A stretch of DNA of 64,000 nt. Origin: Tenrec ecaudatus (lineage: Eukaryota > Chordata > Mammalia > Afrosoricida > Tenrecidae). The translations under genes and the position numbers were made by a program. The DNA lies in assembly GCF_050624435.1 (NCBI RefSeq), contig NC_134536.1:129030758-129094757 (forward strand). The letters run 5' to 3'. This document shows positions 21,560 to 64,000 of the stretch, piece after piece (positions within the stretch are counted from its first letter, which is position 1; each line of letters begins with the position of its first letter). The notes beneath the pieces are model-generated. The model worked only from the letters and a program-made list of their open reading frames with translations, did no database searches and was not told the origin of the DNA.

Positions 21560-22312
21560 TAACAAAATAAACTGCAATTTGTTATACTTTTTTTTACAAA
21601 ACATTTTATAAATATTTTTACAAAATGTATACAAAGCAATTTCAAGTGAGACATACTATACAAATGAAGGTATTGAAGCAAAGAAAGCCCATACCACACT
21701 GACAGTGGGTGACGTGCCCTCCCTGGGGTCAAGTCAGTCCGCAAGGCCCCCCTCATCTCACAGTCTACCACATTTCTTCGGAGCTAAAATCGCTCTTTTT
21801 CGTAATTGCCGGTTTAAAATTTGCTTTATCTTTAGGCAGTACGTAAGGACACAGAAAATCAAATGCTTAATAACAAATTCACATGTTTCCACAACAACAG
21901 AAACGGGAGGGGAGAGGGGAGAGAGAAAGGATCAAAAAGGAGAGGAAGTGATTTTTGTTACTGAGTTACACGTCCTATACCTTAACTTTTGACTAATGAA
22001 CCTGAACAACCGAATGCTGGCCATCGGGGGCGGACCTCGCTGGCCCTTCACCAGAGGGGCTCCACAGGCGAGTTCTGACTCATGTGCACATTACCTAATC
22101 ACAGGAGTAAAATACATTTCGAAATCTTCATTTGTCATTATCTAGGATCGTTCCTCCATAGAAAGTAAACTTACATACAAGGACACGGAAATTTACAAGT
22201 TTCAGTTTGGTGAATTAAACTCTTCGTTTGCTAGAGTGGGCTTAAACAACCCATTCGGATGGAATACGGAGAACCTGGGGGGGAGGGGGTGGTGGTGGTG
22301 GGGCAAGATGGC

Positions 22313-22345
<33 letters not shown>

Positions 22346-24478
22346 TGGGGGGGTGGGGTGATGAAGGTACGTGAATCTTGTCTCTAAGAATTCCAGTGAT
22401 TCGCAGTAATTCCATAACTCATCAGCAGCCTGCATAAAGGCTTCCAAGCATCAAGTTCCACAATGGGAAGAATTTGATCAGGAGGGATCATTTATGTCTC
22501 GCTAGGAATTGGGGGTGCATGAGACCTAAGAAGAGCCTATGACATCAAGGGAGTTCCGGGCAGGTTACCCCAGGGCTGCCCAAACAGTCCCAGCTGGCAA
22601 TACCAACTACCTTTCTATTATGTTGCAAGCTAGATCGCGGGGGAAACCTGCAACTTGGAAATTGGCACAAAGAAGGAAAAAATGGCAACCCTAGAATGGC
22701 CCAGTTTTTCCCATTTCTCTTGGGTGGGGAAAGGGGGAGGAGGGCCTTGCTTTGATGTTGCCTGGCTGTCCCCTGGGGGCTTCTGTGTAGGGTGGGCAGG
22801 GCGGCAAGGGAGGGGGGCGGTCTACGGTTGCTGTTGACTAATCAGAAGCCTCTCGGTCCATCACAGGCCAGTCTGGAAGAGACATGCCCAGCATCATGAC
22901 AAAGGGGGGTCATCCCTGTGCAGGGCAGTCAGCCAGCAGCAGAGCCTGGCTCTAGCGTGTTGGCCTGGAGTCCAGCCGGTGCCTCTCTAATGCCAGAGAG
23001 AGAGACAGGGTGAGAGGGAGCGAGCGCCTGTACAAGGCAACCAAGCCCGTTGGGGTCTGCGCGCATGTGGGCGTGCACATAAAACACCATCATGTCCACA
23101 GCTCGAGCGCGTGGAGAATGAAGGGACTGACAGACAGACCGGCCTGGGGCAGGCGGTTGGAAAAGGCGAAGCTCCCTGAAAAGAAATATCGATCCAGCCA
23201 TCAGTGGTTCCCATGGAGATGAAGACAGACCGTGTCAGGGCCTGGCCTTTGACTCTCCAGGGGGGCCTGGCTCTTCCCCCAAGACCCCCCTTACCTTCCT
23301 CTCCCCTCTCCCCCCGCCCCCGGAGGCTCATCTTTCCTTGCAGTGGTGGGCTGGCTGGTGACCTTTGGTTGGTTTGTGTTGCTGCCAGGTGGGAGGTGAC
23401 TACTGTTCTCGGACAAGAAGAAGCATACACAAGGCCAAAGTCCCCTTGGATGTTAAAGTAAAAAAATAAAGATGAAAAATGATACTATTGTTTTCAAATG
23501 AAAGTGCTTTTGATGGTTGGTTATTTTTTTTTGGTGGGAGAGGGCAGGCAGGAGAAAGAAAACCCAGCAACAGATAAAAACGGGGTACCACGGCACCTGT
23601 AGACAATGGCCAATGGAACAATGCAAAAACTTGGTTTTGTTTGGGTTTTTTCCTCACTAGTTTACATATATACGCTTTTACATATATACATAGGAAAGTC
23701 CTCCGGCCTCTAGCGTGGCCTCCCCTGAACACTGCCTGGTTCCCACTTTAAGTCATGTCGGGACATGCATTTCCTCGCTGGGCCTCCTCCACCACAGCTC
23801 CGCTGAGCAGCATGAAGATCTGCTCCGGGAGGATCAGGAAAGCGCTGGAACATGAGCAGGGAAGCCTTGTTGGGCCTGACCCCCACGGCTGGCTTCTTAC
23901 ACCAGGGCTGCCCCTCACGTAGGACAGGCCCCACCTTCCTTCCAGGGGGGACCAAGGTAAGTCTTCCCCAAAACAAAACAAAAAACACCCAAGGAAGGGA
24001 AAGGAAGGAGAAAAAAAAACACCAACCAAAATCTGGAGATGCAGTGGGACACTTTCAAAAGTAGCTGCTCAGTCCTGTTCAACTCTCATTATTTAATATG
24101 TGTGTTCTTTTCCAAGGACTTCTGATTGTCAGAATTCTACCCAGGGACCAACTATACTGTGAGCTCATTGAGTGACAGTGTTGTTTGTTTGTTAAATACT
24201 TAAAGCAAGCCAACAAACCAACGGATGCTTGAGCACTTTCGGAACAGCTGGACCTCACCGAGCCCCAGCCTGCTTCCTAACCAGCGTGACTTCTGGGCGC
24301 TCTCCCCGCGACCAGGCGCGTATTGCTTAGGCAGAGAACGGGGTTGAGGTTAGCCAGAGGAATCTGGGGCGAGAGAGCCAGCAGGCTGGAGACAGGAGAC
24401 TGTTTCCATTGCTTTTGCCAGGGGAGAATGTAACTTGTCCGGAGTGGGGTCTGCAGGGGCAGGGGAGCTTTGCTGCTA
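21560..24478 (-). other. BICRAL: Probable BICRAL 3' UTR
   Basis: About 2.9 kb after the stop codon contains no recognisable SINE, LINE or DNA transposon, in contrast to the flanks. Its distal part (21,560-21,640, AT-rich, with TATAAA and GATAAA variants on the reverse strand) looks like a transcript end. No canonical AATAAA is evident there, so the exact 3' end is unknown. The human gene has a 3' UTR of similar order as I recall. Confidence 0.5.
22314..22344 (+). repeat. (GT)n microsatellite
   Basis: About fifteen uninterrupted GT units within the probable BICRAL 3' UTR, flanked by G-rich DNA. Confidence 0.95.
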
Positions 24479-61519
<37,041 letters not shown>

Positions 61520-61588
61520 CTATCAGAAAGAAACAAAGCGCGTGTCACAGTTCCTTCCCAACCTTTGAAGTGTCTTAGAAAAGACAAA

Positions 61589-61657
61589 ACAATCGACGTA
61601 TGTATGGATTGTGATAAGAGTTATATGAGCCCCAATAAAATGATTTATTAAATAAAA
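61589..61657 (+). repeat. Very short LINE 3'-end insertion
   Basis: Only ~45 bp of the tenrec-type 3' end ('gtatgtatggattgtgataa', CCCAATAAAATG) plus tail. Framed by AAAAGACAAA at 61,579-61,588 and 61,658-61,667. It sits 70 bp upstream (in gene direction) of a BICRAL exon. Confidence 0.8.
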
Positions 61658-63400
61658 AAAAGACAAAGCAGTAACAGGCTTACTTTTGAATATGAATAAA
61701 GTCTAGCAAGAGCCCACTTTTCACACTCGGTTCTCCTACCTGCCCACCTCACTCGGACCTCTATGCCCTTAGTCAAGATGCCCACCACTGTCCCAAAGCA
61801 CAGACGCCCCTTGATCTGGTCAACTCTCTTCTAGGGCAGTGAGAAGGCCCATGGATGTACGTACTGAGGACGTGAACATCCGACACGGAGTTGAGTTTTG
61901 CTTTTGAAGTGCTGACACTATTTCCAAAATGTCACCGTACGGCTCAAGTGAGCCCCAGTTCTGTCAGTGTGTCCAGGAGACAGCCACGTGCAGTCGTCTT
62001 CAACACGGCATCTAAGTGACGTCTGGGTGCTCTGGGTTCTAGAAGGTGGGCTAGGGCTAGACTAGCCAGAAAGAAGACCCTGGTTCTTGGCCCACCATCC
62101 TTCCTAACGACGCCGGTTCAGATAAAAACAAGCTGCTGACATCGAGTGAGTGGTCAATTGATTTTGGGGGGAGTAATTGTTTTACAAAGATGTTTTCAAG
62201 TAAAAGTCCATCAACATTTAGCCAGCATCCGCTGGTGGCCAACTAGAGAAGACCCGGGCCTTTGAAGAGCCAGGGGACCTGAACAATTAAAAATACGATG
62301 TGCTCCGTACTTTCCAGCAGTCTGTCAAGGGGCGTGCCAAAGTTACTAAAGAGTCAGTAGCCATCTAAAAACAAGGTAAAGGGGAAACCAATTTATGTAG
62401 ACCAATTAAGAATGATCCAATTTATGAAGGTCATTCGGTGTTGGTGCCCGAAGATGAGAAAAACCAGACAGAAAAGCTAACCTAGTTCATCTGACACTGA
62501 CTCAGCAGCGGGCACGGCACGGACTCGGCCCGGGGCGGGTGGACTCGAGGGGGAAGGAAGAGGAGAAAGTAACTGAAACCGAGGAGGAGACTGGTTTTGC
62601 AGGCACGTCCGGGGGCAAGTATGAGTGTCTCAGAGCGGGGTGCTTTTGACAGCGCGTAGACTCACAATGAGCTTCGACGCCACGTGGTTTTCTGAGCATG
62701 TCTACTCTTGCTGCCACCAGTGACTCGGTGCATGATGCGTTCCCAGCAAGGGCACACTGAATGAACAGTCTGGAATGTTTCCATGGACCCTCTCACGGGC
62801 GTGGCGAGCTGATCAATGGAAATCTCTGCTGTGCAGGGACAGGCTCGTGTAGGCTTTTGGGCCTCCGGGCGTCACGCGGAGTGACTTAAGACGAGTTCAG
62901 AATGAATTTCGGAAATGACACCTCACGGGAAGCCACCCTTCACATGTAGAGGTGTCTTGCAGGATACGATCTACCTTACGTACATCCCATACTTGACAGA
63001 CGTACATTCCCAAGAACCTTCTGAGTAGTGCCCAAGTTGGAGATGAAGGAAGCAAAGGCCTTATCACGGTGATGAGCACTCTACCGAGCGACGTGCGTGG
63101 GTTAGCGGTCAGTTCACGCTCGTGAGGCAGTTCTACAACTACTCTGGGTTCAAAAGTGAGGACGCCGGAGTCTTTCAGCGACTGAGTGGCATATCTAAGG
63201 TTCCGCAGCTCGCGGGTGGCAGCTGCCTGACCTGAGCCCAATGCCTACGATTGGGCCTGGGGGCTGAGAAGGGGACGGGAACGTGAGGCTTTACCCACAG
63301 ACGTCAGACAGCGCTCCCCAGTGGACGCTGCCCCAGCCCCAGCGCCGGTGTCTGTCTGGGTGCTCTAATTCTGGTGGGAGGGGCCTCAGGACCCCGTAAC

Positions 63401-63596
63401 CCACCAACCAACCCACTGGAGTCAATCGATTCAGACTCAGGGTGACTGCACGCGCTACGGAGTAGAACTGAGCCCCACAGTCATCTTCACGGACACAGCC
63501 AGGTCGGTCTTTCTTCTGAAGTACCCCGAGGTGGTTTGAACTGCCAACCCTGTGGGTTAGTAATCATCGGCAAACTGTGCACTCTTCTAGGGACCC
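63401..63596 (-). repeat. AfroSINE, reverse
   Basis: Reversed tail 'ggagtcaatcgattcagact', B-box area 'gaggtggtttgaactgccaa' and a decayed head. Confidence 0.75.
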
Positions 63597-63644
63597 CGAG
63601 CCTCGTGGCCCGGGGGAAAATCCTGTCTCTGTAGCTCTCCCTGT

Positions 63645-63780
63645 GACATCTCTCTGCTTTGGTTCCCTTATCTCTGAAAGGTGGGTAATACCCACTTCAA
63701 GGAGCTACTGTGAGAATTAGGGGAGAGCAATGTGTGTTAAACCGGCAGTGTGCCAGGCATGTGCCAAATGCTCAGGAGGT
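63645..63780 (-). repeat. MIR SINE, reverse
   Basis: 'ggttcccttatctctgaaag', 'ctactgtgagaattagggga' and 'cagtgtgccaggcatgtgcc' follow the reverse MIR consensus. Confidence 0.75.
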
Positions 63781-64000
63781 GTCTCTTAGAATATGAGTCC
63801 TAGGTAGCCATGATTAGGTGTGATTTCTTTAAACAGCAGGTTCAGGATAGCTTCTCATTAGACTCCCCCAGGTGATAACATTTGAGTTTTTTCCAGAACG
63901 AACGCTGAAATATTATTATTTTAAACAAGGGCTAAGTTAGTCTCAACTGTCTTAACTGGCTAAGGCAGAGTAGAAAATGTTGACAGAAGCCAGTCGCTCT

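Larger units (their letters stand above)
61520..64000 (-). other. BICRAL: BICRAL intron, continuing past the window
   Basis: No sequence encoding the expected acidic N-terminus is found. Apart from the repeats listed at 61.59, 63.4 and 63.65 kb the DNA is unrecognised. Confidence 0.75.

Noticed and set aside
61520-64000. Search for the BICRAL N-terminal coding exon
   Set aside because: No reverse-strand sequence encoding an acidic MDDDDD-type start or the LNYFLHG motif is present, so the exon must lie outside.

Overview
The window reads as nuclear DNA of an afrotherian mammal, most likely a tenrec (Echinops-like). It carries three genes in the order seen at human 6p21.1: C6orf226, RPL7L1 and BICRAL (GLTSCR1L). 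The interspersed repeats are afrotherian: tRNA-derived AfroSINEs, their RTE (BovB-like) LINE partner, and a young LINE 3'-end family. There are also three non-autonomous SPIN-type hAT transposons; SPIN is known from tenrec among a patchy set of tetrapods. Gene names rest on recalled protein sequences and repeat names on recalled consensus features; no search was run.

Layout. Positions 1-7,000 are intergenic and repeat-rich, with a retroposed U2 snRNA pseudogene. C6orf226 (+) lies at 7,123-7,341 and its reading frame stops where a GC-rich minisatellite begins. RPL7L1 (-) has six coding exons between 14,020 and 10,168 that join into a 247-codon frame. It meets C6orf226 tail to tail, with poly(A) signals at about 7,962 (+) and 8,425 (-). 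Its promoter near 14.05 kb has NRF1, E-box and YY1-type motifs. From 14.7 to 21.5 kb is intergenic sequence with RTE, SINE, MER5A and LINE fragments. BICRAL (-) fills the rest: eight coding exons from 61,519 down to the stop at 24,479 give 1,020 in-frame codons. The N-terminal ~55 residues lie beyond the right edge. The 3' UTR probably runs to about 21.56 kb.

The BICRAL introns, especially the 23-kb intron at 36.4-59.8 kb, are a layered record of transposition. They hold a mariner inside an AfroSINE, a 1.96-kb LINE-like retroposon inside an RTE LINE, a 5'-truncated LINE end inside another RTE, the SPIN copies, and a full-length RPL41 retrocopy with an intact 25-codon frame inside a hAT MITE. 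Most of these are framed by readable target-site duplications.

Function. BICRAL is a subunit of the non-canonical BAF (GBAF) chromatin remodeller, RPL7L1 is a uL30-family pre-60S ribosome factor, and C6orf226 is uncharacterised. They are neighbours by conserved synteny, and nothing here suggests a shared pathway. No retrovirus-like element was recognised.
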